64,000 nucleotides of DNA from Vibrio maerlii (GCF_003415655.1 NZ_QRHC01000010.1:117498-181497), one strand, 5' to 3'; shown: positions 32,691 through 41,884, counted from the first letter of the stretch. Made by a program: numbers and translations. Notes: generated by a model not told the origin, from the sequence alone.

Positions 32691-33500
32691 TTATTCGTAT
32701 ATATCACTGTAAGGGATGATTGTGAATGGTAACTTTGATACTGGTGAACAGTTGAAAATATTACCTTTGACTTGAATGCTGGCCTCTGTCATGAATGGCA
32801 ATATTTTGTCCTCGTAGTCTTTCTGCAGGCCACTTTTTTCTTGTCTATCCTGGCTTTCATAAAACCGAGGCTCATTAGCATTTGAGATATCTAGGCCCAA
32901 TAAGTACATATTATGACGTAAATTAGCCGAGAAAATTTGAATAGCAATTGCCATCACTGTTCCTCCATCGACGACATGCTGATCAATATTTTGGCTAAAT
33001 TTATTGTTTTTATCAAATGCAGTCTGGTTGAATAGATAGATATCATGGCCTTGGATTAATTTTAGGTCTCGTTCGGCAATAGCGCAGAGAGCACCTAAGC
33101 TTAGAATGAGCTTTGTTTTTTCTTTGAGTCTTTTTATTAAGTCAAAACGGTTATATACAAAGTTGGCGTCCATAATAATGAGCGCATCGATACGAAGACT
33201 ATGCTCATAAGCAAGACTGATCGCACCGTTTAGGAAAATATTTTGGCCTGTAAATTTTTTATAATCTAAATTTTTAACGCTAGGACCTGAGCCAATAATA
33301 TTGATGTTTTCGTTTTGATAGGATAGCGTGGACAGTTGATTTATTTTTAATGCGTACTGCTTGAAAAAGAATGTATCATTTTCTTTATATATATCTGGCC
33401 AGTAGTCTGCTTTGTATCTAAGATATTTTGGTTGGGTAATTTTAATATAGCGTTTAATTGCCCTTCTGCGTAACTTTAAATAAGTCGCTTTTATATTCAT
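32691..33500 (-). CDS. WaaZ/MptE-like protein of the LPS core operon
   Basis: 269 residues. INIIGSGPSVKNLDYKKFTG, then IFLNGAISLAYEHSLRIDAL and IIMDANF, then VVDGGTVMAIAIQIF and MYLLGLDISN form the Rossmann-like pattern shared by DUF115/MptE proteins, bacterial motility-sugar transferases and E. coli WaaZ. WaaZ is linked to adding a third Kdo to some core molecules. The place directly after waaA fits a Kdo-related job, but the similarity is short and the function is inferred. Confidence 0.55.
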   Translation of the reverse strand: MNIKATYLKLRRRAIKRYIKITQPKYLRYKADYWPDIYKENDTFFFKQYALKINQLSTLSYQNENINIIGSGPSVKNLDYKKFTGQNIFLNGAISLAYEHSLRIDALIIMDANFVYNRFDLIKRLKEKTKLILSLGALCAIAERDLKLIQGHDIYLFNQTAFDKNNKFSQNIDQHVVDGGTVMAIAIQIFSANLRHNMYLLGLDISNANEPRFYESQDRQEKSGLQKDYEDKILPFMTEASIQVKGNIFNCSPVSKLPFTIIPYSDIYE

Positions 33501-33531
33501 GGAGCTATCTCGTATTTATATTAAAGTGGCT

Positions 33532-34776
33532 TTAAATATTTAATAGAATCTGAGTAACACTCGAATCTATAGCGCCTTTCTTTATCGAAGATGGTGCCAC
33601 CTTATTTCCTTTATAGTTGTTAGCAAAAGTATCTAGATTTTCTAAAAGTGAATTTTGTGAGATCACACTGACGTTATTAAGTTTGATCTGCTCATCAACG
33701 ATTTCTTTAAAGTTATAATAGCTTGGGCCGATCAGTACAGGTAAGCCTAATGCGATTGGTTCAATAATATTGTGTCCACCGACTTTTGAACCTATTAAGC
33801 TCCCTCCCATGAAGCACAGGTCAGCTGCTGCCATAAATATAAGCATCTCTCCCATGGTATCACCAAGGTAAACATTTGATTCTAAAGGGGGGATGTTTTG
33901 CGTTCGTCTAATTGTACTTAGATTCATATTTATGCACAGGTTAAATACGGCATCAAAGCGCTCTGGGTGGCGTGGTACTAAAATAAGGAGAGCATTCGGG
34001 TTCTTTGAAAGAAGATATTTATGTGCGGCTATAATTATTTCGTCCTCCCCTTTATGTGTACTAGCTGCTATCCAAACTGGGCGTTCACCTATTGCCTGAC
34101 GTAACTGCTTCCCTAGCGATAATGTTTGTTCTGATATTTGAATGTCAAACTTTATTGAGCCTGTGACTTTCAACTTACTGTTGGGTACACCTAAAGAACG
34201 AAAATGCTCGGCATCTGACTTATGTTGGCATAATACTTGTGTTAAACATGGTTCGATTATGTTGAAAATAGGTCTAAATTTAGCGTAATTATCACGGGAT
34301 TTTTTAGATAACCTAGCGTTTACAATAATTATAGGTATACCAAATTTATTCACTTCATTTAGAGTGTTTGGCCAAAGCTCTGTTTCTATTACCAGCATCT
34401 GACGAGGTTTAGTGACCTTCAAAAAGGATTTTACTGCAAAGCTAAAATCTATCGGCATATAGCGGTGCTCAACAAGGGAGCCGAGTTTTGAAATCTGCTC
34501 TGCACCGGTACTTGTCGTAGTTGTAACTAAAATCGGCTGATTAGGAGCTTGCTCTTTTAAGGCTTTAATTAAGGGGATTGCAGCTATACTTTCCCCAACT
34601 GATACTGCATGAATCCAGATAGGCTTTTGATCTGACTTTAGTTCTGGTGTTACACCAAAATGTTCTTTCCACCGTTTGCTAAACTTGGGCTTGTTGCTTT
34701 TATTGTTGTACAAACCAAATAGCAGTAGCGGGGCGGCGAGCGCCAATAATAGGGTATAAACTGCGCGAATTAACAT
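33532..34776 (-). CDS. waaA: Kdo transferase
   Basis: 414 residues, a GT30 enzyme of normal length. A short N-terminal membrane anchor (about 4-22) precedes KPIWIHAVSVGESIAAIPLI, which holds the catalytic Glu. VIETELWPN and GGSLIGSKVGGHNIIEPIAL are the other signature blocks. It moves Kdo from CMP-Kdo to lipid IVA at the inner membrane. In vibrios it is expected to add one Kdo, later phosphorylated by KdkA. Its start overlaps the waaF stop by 7 bp. Confidence 0.96.
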   Translation of the reverse strand: MLIRAVYTLLLALAAPLLLFGLYNNKSNKPKFSKRWKEHFGVTPELKSDQKPIWIHAVSVGESIAAIPLIKALKEQAPNQPILVTTTTSTGAEQISKLGSLVEHRYMPIDFSFAVKSFLKVTKPRQMLVIETELWPNTLNEVNKFGIPIIIVNARLSKKSRDNYAKFRPIFNIIEPCLTQVLCQHKSDAEHFRSLGVPNSKLKVTGSIKFDIQISEQTLSLGKQLRQAIGERPVWIAASTHKGEDEIIIAAHKYLLSKNPNALLILVPRHPERFDAVFNLCINMNLSTIRRTQNIPPLESNVYLGDTMGEMLIFMAAADLCFMGGSLIGSKVGGHNIIEPIALGLPVLIGPSYYNFKEIVDEQIKLNNVSVISQNSLLENLDTFANNYKGNKVAPSSIKKGAIDSSVTQILLNI

Positions 34777-35825
34777 GAGCTTACCGTAATCGTCTCGAGC
34801 TTTTGAATTCGTTCAAGTACGACCATGGCTGATAATTCTGTTAAGCATTTCAAGTGTTTGAACTCACACTCCCTTTTGAAACAAGGCCGACAATCAATTT
34901 CAGTATGCACTATTTCGACTTTATTAGCCAAAGGAGGTGTGTATTTGGGGGATGTGGACCCATAAACTGCGACCACATTACAACCAACAGCTGCAGCAAC
35001 GTGCATTAAGCCTGAGTCATTTGCAACTACGGTTTGACATGCTCCTAGTAAATCAACTGCTTCAATCAGACTCGTCTTGCCTGCTAATACATGTATATTG
35101 TGGCGCAGCTCGGCGGGTGCCAATGCCCTAATATTATTGCAAGTTTCAAGATCTTTCTGTGAACCAAACAGCCAGACTTGTTTGTTTACTTTACTCATTG
35201 CAGTTGCAACTTCTGCGTAGTGCGTCTCAGGCCATTTTTTCGCTGGGCCAAACTCGGCGCCAGGACACAAACCTAAAACCTTACTGTCTATCGACAAATT
35301 GAATTTGCGTAATGTCGCTTGTTGAACCGTTTTATCAATCGTTAGGCAAGGGCGAGGCAGCGTATGCAGGCCTCCTAATGACTCAGAGTTGACCATCTCC
35401 TGTTCTGGGTATGCTAATGCAACATAGCGTTCAACCATATATTGGAACGCTTTCTTGTTTGTTCTTAAATCATTAATTAGGCCGTAACGCATCTCACCTT
35501 TCCAGCCAACGCGTTTAGGTATATTGGCAAACCAAGGGATGAGAGCAGACTTGGCTGAATTAGGTAAGATATACGCTTTATCATACCCTTTGCAGCGTAG
35601 TTCAATGCCAAGTTTACGACGAACTTTCAGGTTGAGCTCGCCATGACCGATGGGCATGTCAATGGCCTGCTTTATTTCTGGCATACGTTGCAAAATGGGT
35701 TTACACCAATTTGGAGCGATAACATCTATAGTCGCTTCCGGATATTGTTGCTTCAGGGTCGTGTATAGAGATTGAGACATCACCATATCACCAACCCAGG
35801 ACGGTCCTATTATGAGAATTTTCAT
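34770..35825 (-). CDS. waaF: ADP-heptose:LPS heptosyltransferase II
   Basis: 351 residues. KILIIGPSWVGDMVMSQSLY is the WaaF signature start, LCPGAEFGPAKKWPETHYAE binds ADP-heptose, and VVANDSGLMHVAAAVGCNVV completes the GT-B fold. It adds the second heptose of the inner core. It overlaps waaL by 4 bp upstream and waaA by 7 bp downstream, so lpxM-waaL-waaF-waaA is one tight operon. Confidence 0.96.
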   Translation of the reverse strand: MKILIIGPSWVGDMVMSQSLYTTLKQQYPEATIDVIAPNWCKPILQRMPEIKQAIDMPIGHGELNLKVRRKLGIELRCKGYDKAYILPNSAKSALIPWFANIPKRVGWKGEMRYGLINDLRTNKKAFQYMVERYVALAYPEQEMVNSESLGGLHTLPRPCLTIDKTVQQATLRKFNLSIDSKVLGLCPGAEFGPAKKWPETHYAEVATAMSKVNKQVWLFGSQKDLETCNNIRALAPAELRHNIHVLAGKTSLIEAVDLLGACQTVVANDSGLMHVAAAVGCNVVAVYGSTSPKYTPPLANKVEIVHTEIDCRPCFKRECEFKHLKCLTELSAMVVLERIQKLETITVSSC

Positions 35826-37057
35826 GATGACGAGCCCTCTGAGTTGTTATTTTTTGAGTATGCTCCACCGAAGAATATTGCAGTACCTATCGAATAAAAA
35901 AGAATACCTGAATGATGAGCAAGGAAGTGCTGAGTTAAGCAAAAGCCAATAACGGACGTGATGTGAACAATTCCCGCTACTGCAAAAAAGTAATGGCTAT
36001 CTTTAGTGAGTGAGCTCCGAGCTTTTTCCAGCAACAGATATAAAGGTAGTCCAAAAAAGCCTAGTATTGTAATTAACCCAATTAGCCCCTTTGCTTGAAG
36101 CTCTTCAAAGAATTGATTGTGTGCACGTGTAGAGCCCAAAACTCTCTTGTCAACTAAGCCTTTGCTAATTTGTTCTCGTTTTGCGTGTTCTATACCATCA
36201 AAACCTTGCCCAAATATCGGCTTATCTATCGCAGAGTATGTCGCTGATTTCCAGAGTTCTAGACGAATACCTGATGATGTATTTACGTCGTTTTTTCTGT
36301 ACTCATGCAGTTCTGAAAACATAGAGTTGACTCTGGGTTCTACAGTTGGGTAAGAAAAAAACATAATAGCCATTGTCGCGAATATCGCGAGAGTTTTGGA
36401 ACGCTGAGAAAAATAGCCTCTGTAAATGTAAAATAAAAAAATGACAATGAAAGGCGTTAGAACCCAAGCTCCTCGAGCTCCGGAAAGGAGAGTTGCAGAT
36501 AATCCAAGAGTTGCACCGATAGTAGATATTGCTACTAATAACTTATTTTTAGCACTCTTAGCATAAATTAAGGCAACTATAGATAGTGTAGCTAGTGAGG
36601 CAGCTATACCTCCCGCTTGTATTACCATATACCCGTTGCCAAAAAATGCTCGTTCCCCTACGGTCATGTAATGGTATATGGCAAGAACGCCAGCGATGCT
36701 TGACCCAAGGCAGATTGAGTAAAATACAACCTTGATATGTGGAGGGATATTGGCAATAAACAGCATAATTATCGCTGCAAAAATGACACGGGTAGGCATA
36801 TCTAGCTGACCTAGATCACCCCCATGAACGACGAGCGAAAGCACCGTAACCAAAAAATACCCCAGCAATGCGCATGTCGCAGCCTTTATTTGTGGGCTAG
36901 ATTTATGACGCAGAGTCCATGGTAATGAAAACAAGGCCACCAATACCAGCGGGGTGGCGGCAAACTTATAACTCGAACCAGTAATAAGTAAGAATGAAAA
37001 AAATATCCCAGTAACAAGTGAACTGACGATATAACGATTATTGGTGGATATTATCAT
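35822..37057 (-). CDS. waaL: O-antigen ligase (Wzy/WaaL-type membrane protein)
   Basis: 411 residues with about ten hydrophobic membrane segments. The long loop near 240-310 contains SGIRLELWKSATYSAIDKPI then FGQGFDG and STRAHNQFFEELQAKGLIGL, which is the Wzy_C pattern with the key Arg and His of O-antigen ligases. It joins O-antigen to lipid A-core at the periplasmic side of the inner membrane. The substrate would be chains exported by the Wzm/Wzt pair at 44-46 kb. Confidence 0.9.
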   Translation of the reverse strand: MIISTNNRYIVSSLVTGIFFSFLLITGSSYKFAATPLVLVALFSLPWTLRHKSSPQIKAATCALLGYFLVTVLSLVVHGGDLGQLDMPTRVIFAAIIMLFIANIPPHIKVVFYSICLGSSIAGVLAIYHYMTVGERAFFGNGYMVIQAGGIAASLATLSIVALIYAKSAKNKLLVAISTIGATLGLSATLLSGARGAWVLTPFIVIFLFYIYRGYFSQRSKTLAIFATMAIMFFSYPTVEPRVNSMFSELHEYRKNDVNTSSGIRLELWKSATYSAIDKPIFGQGFDGIEHAKREQISKGLVDKRVLGSTRAHNQFFEELQAKGLIGLITILGFFGLPLYLLLEKARSSLTKDSHYFFAVAGIVHITSVIGFCLTQHFLAHHSGILFYSIGTAIFFGGAYSKNNNSEGSSS

Positions 37058-37078
37058 CTTTAATATTATTCTTATTGA

Positions 37079-38086
37079 TTATGAATTGGTGGCATTATTT
37101 GAACTGACTTTCCAGTCACTCTTATAACGAGGTTTAAACAAGTTATAGAAGTTCTTGCCATCTTTCTGGGTATAGAGAAGTTGCAGAATCCACATATATT
37201 GTTCAGGTTTAGGCTTAACAAAGGTCTCAATCGCAATGTTCATAGAGCGAGCGTCGGCTTGATCTTCACTTTGCAACTCAAGAGCTGGGAGTACTTCTAA
37301 TGAGTACTTACCAGTTTCAGGATCTATTGAGGCAAAGAGAGGGACAATTGTTGCACGAGATAGCTTAGCAAGCTTACTTAGCCCTGGCAGAGTTGCTTTG
37401 GTTGTTGCAAAGAAATCAACAAATTCGCTGAGTTCTGCACCATGGTCTTGATCTGGGAGGTAGTAGCCTAGGTACCCATCTTTTACGGATTTGATAAAGG
37501 GCTTTATTCCTCCTGAACGCTCATATACACGACCGCCATATTGAACTCTTTGGCGATGCATAAGCCAGTCAGAAACAGGGTTTTTCTGTTTTTTTGCCAT
37601 AGCAGAGACTGGCAGACCTTGAGACGCTAAGAAAATAGCGGGGACATCTATTGCCCACGAGTGCGGTACAAGCAAGATGACATTTTCACCATTGTTGGTA
37701 TGCTTGGTTAGGTTCTGTTTGTTTACAAATTCACACTGCTGCTCTAACCACCCCTTTGAACGCAGACTCAACAGACTAAAACGCAAGATAAAGATCGCCG
37801 CAGTATAGAGCGCCTTATGAATTAATTGTTCTCTTTGTTCAAAGCTCAACTCAGGGAAGCAAAGCTCAAAGTTCACACGTGCTCGATGGGCTGGTCCTTT
37901 CTTAGACTTGGCTAACTTATTGGCTAGCTTGAGAGCCATCCACTGATGTGCTTTAAGTGGCAACAGAGCAATAGGCAAAGAGAGGATGACAGCAAGCCAA
38001 GTCCCCCAATATTTAGGAGCGAGAAAACGCCACTCAAAAATAGGGTTGTAAGCTTTTGGGTCAAAATCGTCACGTTTAGTCGTCAT
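37079..38086 (-). CDS. lpxM: Lipid A acyltransferase LpxM
   Basis: 335 residues. The catalytic HX4D motif is His142-Asp147 (HSWAID), followed by RVQYGGRVYERSGGIKPFIK and GYYLPDQDHGAELSEFVDFF, all close to E. coli LpxM (MsbB). A membrane segment lies at about 29-46. It adds the last secondary acyl chain to lipid A. It heads the waaL-waaF-waaA operon, 21 bp before waaL. The paralogue LpxL is at 18840. Confidence 0.93.
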   Translation of the reverse strand: MTTKRDDFDPKAYNPIFEWRFLAPKYWGTWLAVILSLPIALLPLKAHQWMALKLANKLAKSKKGPAHRARVNFELCFPELSFEQREQLIHKALYTAAIFILRFSLLSLRSKGWLEQQCEFVNKQNLTKHTNNGENVILLVPHSWAIDVPAIFLASQGLPVSAMAKKQKNPVSDWLMHRQRVQYGGRVYERSGGIKPFIKSVKDGYLGYYLPDQDHGAELSEFVDFFATTKATLPGLSKLAKLSRATIVPLFASIDPETGKYSLEVLPALELQSEDQADARSMNIAIETFVKPKPEQYMWILQLLYTQKDGKNFYNLFKPRYKSDWKVSSNNATNS

Positions 38087-38094
38087 GAAATATC

Positions 38095-38162
38095 TTGGTT
38101 CTTAGGTCTTAGTTCCCAGAATGTTCTCGGAGCTAGGTACATTTTTCAACTAGGGACTGCCC
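38095..38162. repeat. Weak CTAG-type repeat between ugd and lpxM
   Basis: Contains TTCTTAGGTCTTAGTTCCCAG, GGAGCTAGGTAC and CAACTAGGGACTG. It is a degenerate member of the CTAG family in the 76-bp spacer. Confidence 0.45.
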
Positions 38163-39329
38163 CTAATCACTGCCAAACAGGTCGCGAGTATACACTTTAT
38201 CGGCCACATCCGTTAAATCTTCACTCATACGGTTAGATACAATAACATCCGCTTCCGCTTTAAACGCGTCAAAATTTGTAATCACACGTGAGTGAAAGAA
38301 ATGCTCTTCTTTTAATACGGGCTCATACACAATCACTTCAACCCCTTTAGCTTTGATGCGCTTCATGATGCCCTGAATAGAAGAAGCTCGGAAATTGTCA
38401 GATCCAGCCTTCATGATCAAGCGATTAATTCCGACAACTTTTGGGTTTCGTTTCAAAATCGCTTCTGCTACAAAGTCTTTGCGGGTGCGGTTAGCATCGA
38501 CAATCGCCCCAACAATGTTGTTCGGTACATCTTGGTAGTTGGCAAGCAGTTGTTTAGTGTCTTTTGGCAAGCAGTAACCACCGTAGCCAAAAGAAGGGTT
38601 ATTGTAGTGATTACCGATGCGAGGGTCTAATCCTACCCCTTCGATTATCTGGCGGGCATCGAGTCCGTGCGCTTCTGCGTAAGAGTCGAGCTCATTGAAG
38701 TAAGCCACGCGCATTGCAAGATACGTATTAGAGAATAGCTTTACTGCCTCAGCTTCGGTTGAGTCGGTGAACAGTACTTCAATATTGGACTTCTCTGCAC
38801 CCTCGACAAGAAGGTCCGCAAATACTTTGGCGCGTTCACTTTGCTCACCGACAATAATTCGTGAAGGCTGAAGGTTATCAAGCAGCGCTTTACCTTCACG
38901 TAAAAACTCAGGAGAAAACAGAATGTTTTCGCAATTGAGATCCTGCTTGACTCGCGCGGTATAGCCTACAGGAACCGTAGACTTAATCACCATCACTGCA
39001 TTTGGGTTGATAGTCTGCACATCCTTGATAACGGCTTCAACCGATGAAGTATTGAAGTAGTTGGTTTGCGGGTCATAATCGGTCGGGGTGGCAATCACCA
39101 CATAGTCCGCGTCTTGGTAAGCAGGTGTTTTATCCAGCGTTGCGGTAAAGTTGAGTTTTCTATTAGCAAGAAAGTCTTCAATTTCCGCATCGACAATAGG
39201 AGACTGCTTGCTATTCAGCATTTCTACTTTTTCTTTAATGATGTCAACGGCAACCACTTCATGGTTTTGTGCTAACAACATAGCATTTGAAAGGCCAACA
39301 TAGCCTGTACCCGCAACTGCAATTTTCAA
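38163..39329 (-). CDS. ugd: UDP-glucose 6-dehydrogenase
   Basis: 388 residues, the same length as E. coli Ugd. The NAD-binding N-terminus is KIAVAGTGYVGLSNAMLLAQ. The catalytic Cys is in FGYGGYCLPKDTKQL near residue 252. It oxidises UDP-glucose twice to UDP-glucuronate, which can go to core or O-antigen. No later UDP-glucuronate enzyme is seen in the window, so the user of this sugar is either one of the transferases here or encoded elsewhere. Confidence 0.94.
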   Translation of the reverse strand: MKIAVAGTGYVGLSNAMLLAQNHEVVAVDIIKEKVEMLNSKQSPIVDAEIEDFLANRKLNFTATLDKTPAYQDADYVVIATPTDYDPQTNYFNTSSVEAVIKDVQTINPNAVMVIKSTVPVGYTARVKQDLNCENILFSPEFLREGKALLDNLQPSRIIVGEQSERAKVFADLLVEGAEKSNIEVLFTDSTEAEAVKLFSNTYLAMRVAYFNELDSYAEAHGLDARQIIEGVGLDPRIGNHYNNPSFGYGGYCLPKDTKQLLANYQDVPNNIVGAIVDANRTRKDFVAEAILKRNPKVVGINRLIMKAGSDNFRASSIQGIMKRIKAKGVEVIVYEPVLKEEHFFHSRVITNFDAFKAEADVIVSNRMSEDLTDVADKVYTRDLFGSD

Positions 39330-39372
39330 AATTATACCTTTAATTATTATATTGATATCGGCAAGCTATCCG

Positions 39373-39414
39373 CCGTAACCCGTAACCCGTAACCCGTAAC
39401 CCGTAACCCGTAAC
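39373..39414. repeat. Tandem array of CCGTAAC, six copies
   Basis: Six exact copies of the heptamer CCGTAAC, followed by a broken seventh (CCTAAG). It directly abuts the MITE-like element. Confidence 0.95.
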
Positions 39415-39420
39415 CCTAAG

Positions 39421-39567
39421 AGCAAGATTTCCTATCTCGTTCGTACCTCACTGTAGGGAATGACGGAAAAACGGTTCGTGTGCTAACGTAGGGTGTGAGC
39501 AGTTTTGTTTTCATATAACAAACGTCATCCTCGAGTGTGAGTCGACGAGCCCATCGGGGCTCTCGCT
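39421..39567. mobile_element. MITE-like element, 147 bp, copy 2
   Basis: Ends AGCAAGATTTCCTAT (39421-39435) and, inverted, AGCGAGAGCCCCGAT (39567-39553). The inner parts (CTCACTGTAGGGAATGACGG and CCTCGAGTGTGAGTCGACGAG) match copy 1 at 24826-24939 read on the other strand, with about 30 extra bases in the middle. It is non-coding. Confidence 0.6.
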
Positions 39568-39576
39568 TATACTCTT

Positions 39577-39608
39577 TCAAGGAACTAGGAACTACTCCTT
39601 TCTAGGTT
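39577..39608. repeat. CTAG unit downstream of hldD
   Basis: AAGGAACTAGGAACTACTCC and TTTCTAGGTT form a short member of the CTAG family, the last clear one before the O-antigen cluster. Confidence 0.55.
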
Positions 39609-39651
39609 ATTTAAACTTTAACGTAGCGTCCTCTTACTCATGAGCTTATAT

Positions 39652-40593
39652 CTAACCATTTACTATCTTCATATACTCAGCCACACCTTCAGCAACCGAT
39701 TTAAGCTCATGGTCACAACCTGTAGCACGCAGCTTGGTTAAATCAGCCTGAGTAAACTCTTGGTATGCACCCTTTAGGTGTTCTGGGAACGGAATCGTTT
39801 CAATCTCGCCTTGACCGTGATGCTTGATAACCGCGTTGGCTACCTCTTGGAATGATTCGGCATTGCCAGTACCTAGATTGAAGATACCTGACTTACGATT
39901 TTGTAAGAACCAAAGGTTAACCGCAGCTACGTCGCCGACATAAACAAAGTCGCGTTTGAAGGTTTCGCTACCGGCGAATAACTTAGGGTTCTCTCCAGCT
40001 TTCATTTGATTATTAAGATGGAAAGCAACCGAAGCCATTGAGCCTTTATGTTGCTCACGTGGGCCATACACGTTGAAGTAGCGGAATCCGGTAACTTGAG
40101 ACAATGTTTCACCGTGTTCCTCCGCATCTTCCCAAATGCGACGCACATAGTTATCGAATTGCTGCTTAGAGTAACCGTATACGTTTAAAGCACCTTCATA
40201 CTCCTTCTCTTCAATAAAAGTATCTGTTTCACCGTAAGTTGCAGCGGAAGAGGCATAAAGGAACGGTATCTCACGCTCTAGACAGAAATGCAGCAGTTCT
40301 TTCGAGTACTCATAATTGTTGAGCATCATGTATTTGCCATCCCACTCTGTCGTAGCAGAACAAGCACCCTCATGGAAGATTGCTTCGATCGGCCCAAAGT
40401 CGTCACCGGCCATTACTTGAGTTAGAAAATCGTCACGGTCCATGTAGTCAGTGATGTCTAAATCAACCAAGTTCTGGAACTTCTTACCATTTTTTAGGTT
40501 GTCGACGACCAAAATGTCGTTAATACCTTTATCATTCAATGCTTTAACAATGTTGCTGCCAATCATGCCAGCGCCGCCAGTTACGATGATCAT
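39652..40593 (-). CDS. hldD: ADP-L-glycero-D-manno-heptose 6-epimerase
   Basis: 313 residues from ATG 40593 (MIIVTGGAGMIGSNIVKALN); GGAAAGG lies upstream, and the extra 13 codons of the longer frame do not align. It is an extended SDR with the NADP-binding GGAGMIG and the catalytic Tyr in VYGYSKQQFD. It makes the ADP-L-glycero-heptose used by WaaC and WaaF. It stands at the end of the core region, as in other vibrios where the O-antigen cluster starts beyond it. Confidence 0.96.
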   Translation of the reverse strand: MIIVTGGAGMIGSNIVKALNDKGINDILVVDNLKNGKKFQNLVDLDITDYMDRDDFLTQVMAGDDFGPIEAIFHEGACSATTEWDGKYMMLNNYEYSKELLHFCLEREIPFLYASSAATYGETDTFIEEKEYEGALNVYGYSKQQFDNYVRRIWEDAEEHGETLSQVTGFRYFNVYGPREQHKGSMASVAFHLNNQMKAGENPKLFAGSETFKRDFVYVGDVAAVNLWFLQNRKSGIFNLGTGNAESFQEVANAVIKHHGQGEIETIPFPEHLKGAYQEFTQADLTKLRATGCDHELKSVAEGVAEYMKIVNG

Positions 40594-40754
40594 AACCTTT
40601 CCTTCTCTATTTACTTTAGTGGATTCTAGCAAGATAGCTTTACGGATAAAATATCTAATTGCTCATGTTTTGAATATTGTCTCCAGTGCTCGCATACATA
40701 TTGCGTATCATGTAAAATGAGAGCTTATATTTTAATTGTCGACTTAGTCTTAAG

Positions 40755-40760
40755 TATAAT
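40755..40760 (+). promoter_or_regulatory. Possible -10 box of the O-antigen operon
   Basis: A perfect TATAAT, 46 bases before the rfbB start. The best -35 I find is TTTAAT (40731-40736) at 18 bases, which is weak, so an activator may be needed. No JUMPstart/ops sequence was seen in this spacer. Confidence 0.45.
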
Positions 40761-40805
40761 GCGTTGTATAGAATTAGGTTTCGCAGGTAATAGTAAGGGA
40801 AATTA

Positions 40806-41879
40806 GTGAAAATATTGGTAACAGGTGGCGCTGGCTTTATCGGCTCAGCAGTCGTGCGTCATATCATCGAAAATACGAATGATAGTGTTGTAAATGTAGA
40901 TTGCTTGACCTATGCGGGTAACTTAGAATCTCTAGCCTCTATAGAACCGAATGAACGTTATGCTTTCGAGCAAGTTAATATTTGCAGTGGGGCTGAATTG
41001 GATCGGGTATTTCAAACCCATAAACCAGATGCTGTAATGCACTTAGCAGCAGAGTCCCATGTTGATCGCTCCATTACTGGACCAGCTACTTTTATTGAAA
41101 CCAATATTGTAGGTACTTATACGCTATTAGAAGCGACTCGAGAATACTGGAATACGCTTGATGATCATGCTAAAGCGGTATTTCGTTTTCACCATATCTC
41201 CACTGACGAGGTATATGGTGACCTTCCTCATCCTGATGACGTGCCTGAGGGAACAGAGCTTCCAATGTTCTTGGAAACGACATCTTATGAACCATCTAGT
41301 CCTTATTCTGCTTCAAAAGCATCAAGTGACCACTTAGTTAGGGCTTGGCTTCGTACCTATGGTCTCCCTACTATAGTCACCAATTGTTCCAATAACTACG
41401 GGCCCTATCACTTTCCAGAAAAGTTAATTCCTCTCGTTATTCTAAATGCGCTAGAAGGTAAAGAGCTACCGGTTTATGGTAAAGGTGACCAAATTCGAGA
41501 TTGGCTATTTGTCGAAGACCATGCCAGAGCACTCTACAAAGTCGTGACAGAAGGTGAGATTGGTGAAACTTATAACATCGGAGGCCACAACGAGAAAAAA
41601 AATATAGAAGTTGTGGAAGCTATTTGCTCCATTTTGGACGCCATTGTACCTAAAGAGGTTCCATATTCTGAGCAAATTACCTATGTTCAAGACCGCCCCG
41701 GACACGATCGTCGTTATGCAATTGATTCTTCAAAGATGCAACATAAACTAGCTTGGACACCAGTAGAGACATTTGAAACGGGTCTTAAAAAAACTGTTCA
41801 ATGGTATTTGGATAATCAAAAGTGGTGCCAAAATGTTCAGGATGGAAGCTATCAGCGTGAACGTTTAGGTATGGAGTAA
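40806..41879 (+). CDS. rfbB: dTDP-glucose 4,6-dehydratase
   Basis: 357 residues. KILVTGGAGFIGSAVVRHII binds NAD. HISTDEVYGDLP and SPYSASKASSDHLVRAW hold the catalytic Thr-Asp-Glu and Tyr-Lys. It removes water from dTDP-glucose to give the 4-keto-6-deoxy sugar, the second step to dTDP-L-rhamnose. It is the first gene of rmlBADC and probably the first of the O-antigen operon. The GTG start at 40806 follows AGGGAAA. Confidence 0.96.
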   Translation: MKILVTGGAGFIGSAVVRHIIENTNDSVVNVDCLTYAGNLESLASIEPNERYAFEQVNICSGAELDRVFQTHKPDAVMHLAAESHVDRSITGPATFIETNIVGTYTLLEATREYWNTLDDHAKAVFRFHHISTDEVYGDLPHPDDVPEGTELPMFLETTSYEPSSPYSASKASSDHLVRAWLRTYGLPTIVTNCSNNYGPYHFPEKLIPLVILNALEGKELPVYGKGDQIRDWLFVEDHARALYKVVTEGEIGETYNIGGHNEKKNIEVVEAICSILDAIVPKEVPYSEQITYVQDRPGHDRRYAIDSSKMQHKLAWTPVETFETGLKKTVQWYLDNQKWCQNVQDGSYQRERLGME

Positions 41880-41884
41880 ATGGT

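Larger units (their letters stand above)
39330..39651. other. Spacer between ugd and hldD made of repeats
   Basis: The 322-bp spacer is almost filled by a tandem heptamer array (39373-39414), a MITE-like element (39421-39567) and a CTAG unit (39577-39608). I see no gene in it. The promoter of ugd must lie within or close to these repeats. Confidence 0.7.

Noticed and set aside
40594..40805. JUMPstart/ops element for RfaH before the O-antigen operon
   Set aside because: No GGCGGTAGCGT-like sequence was found in this spacer, before manC, or before 58787. The G-rich stretch at 58563-58575 followed by TGGTAGAC does not match the consensus.
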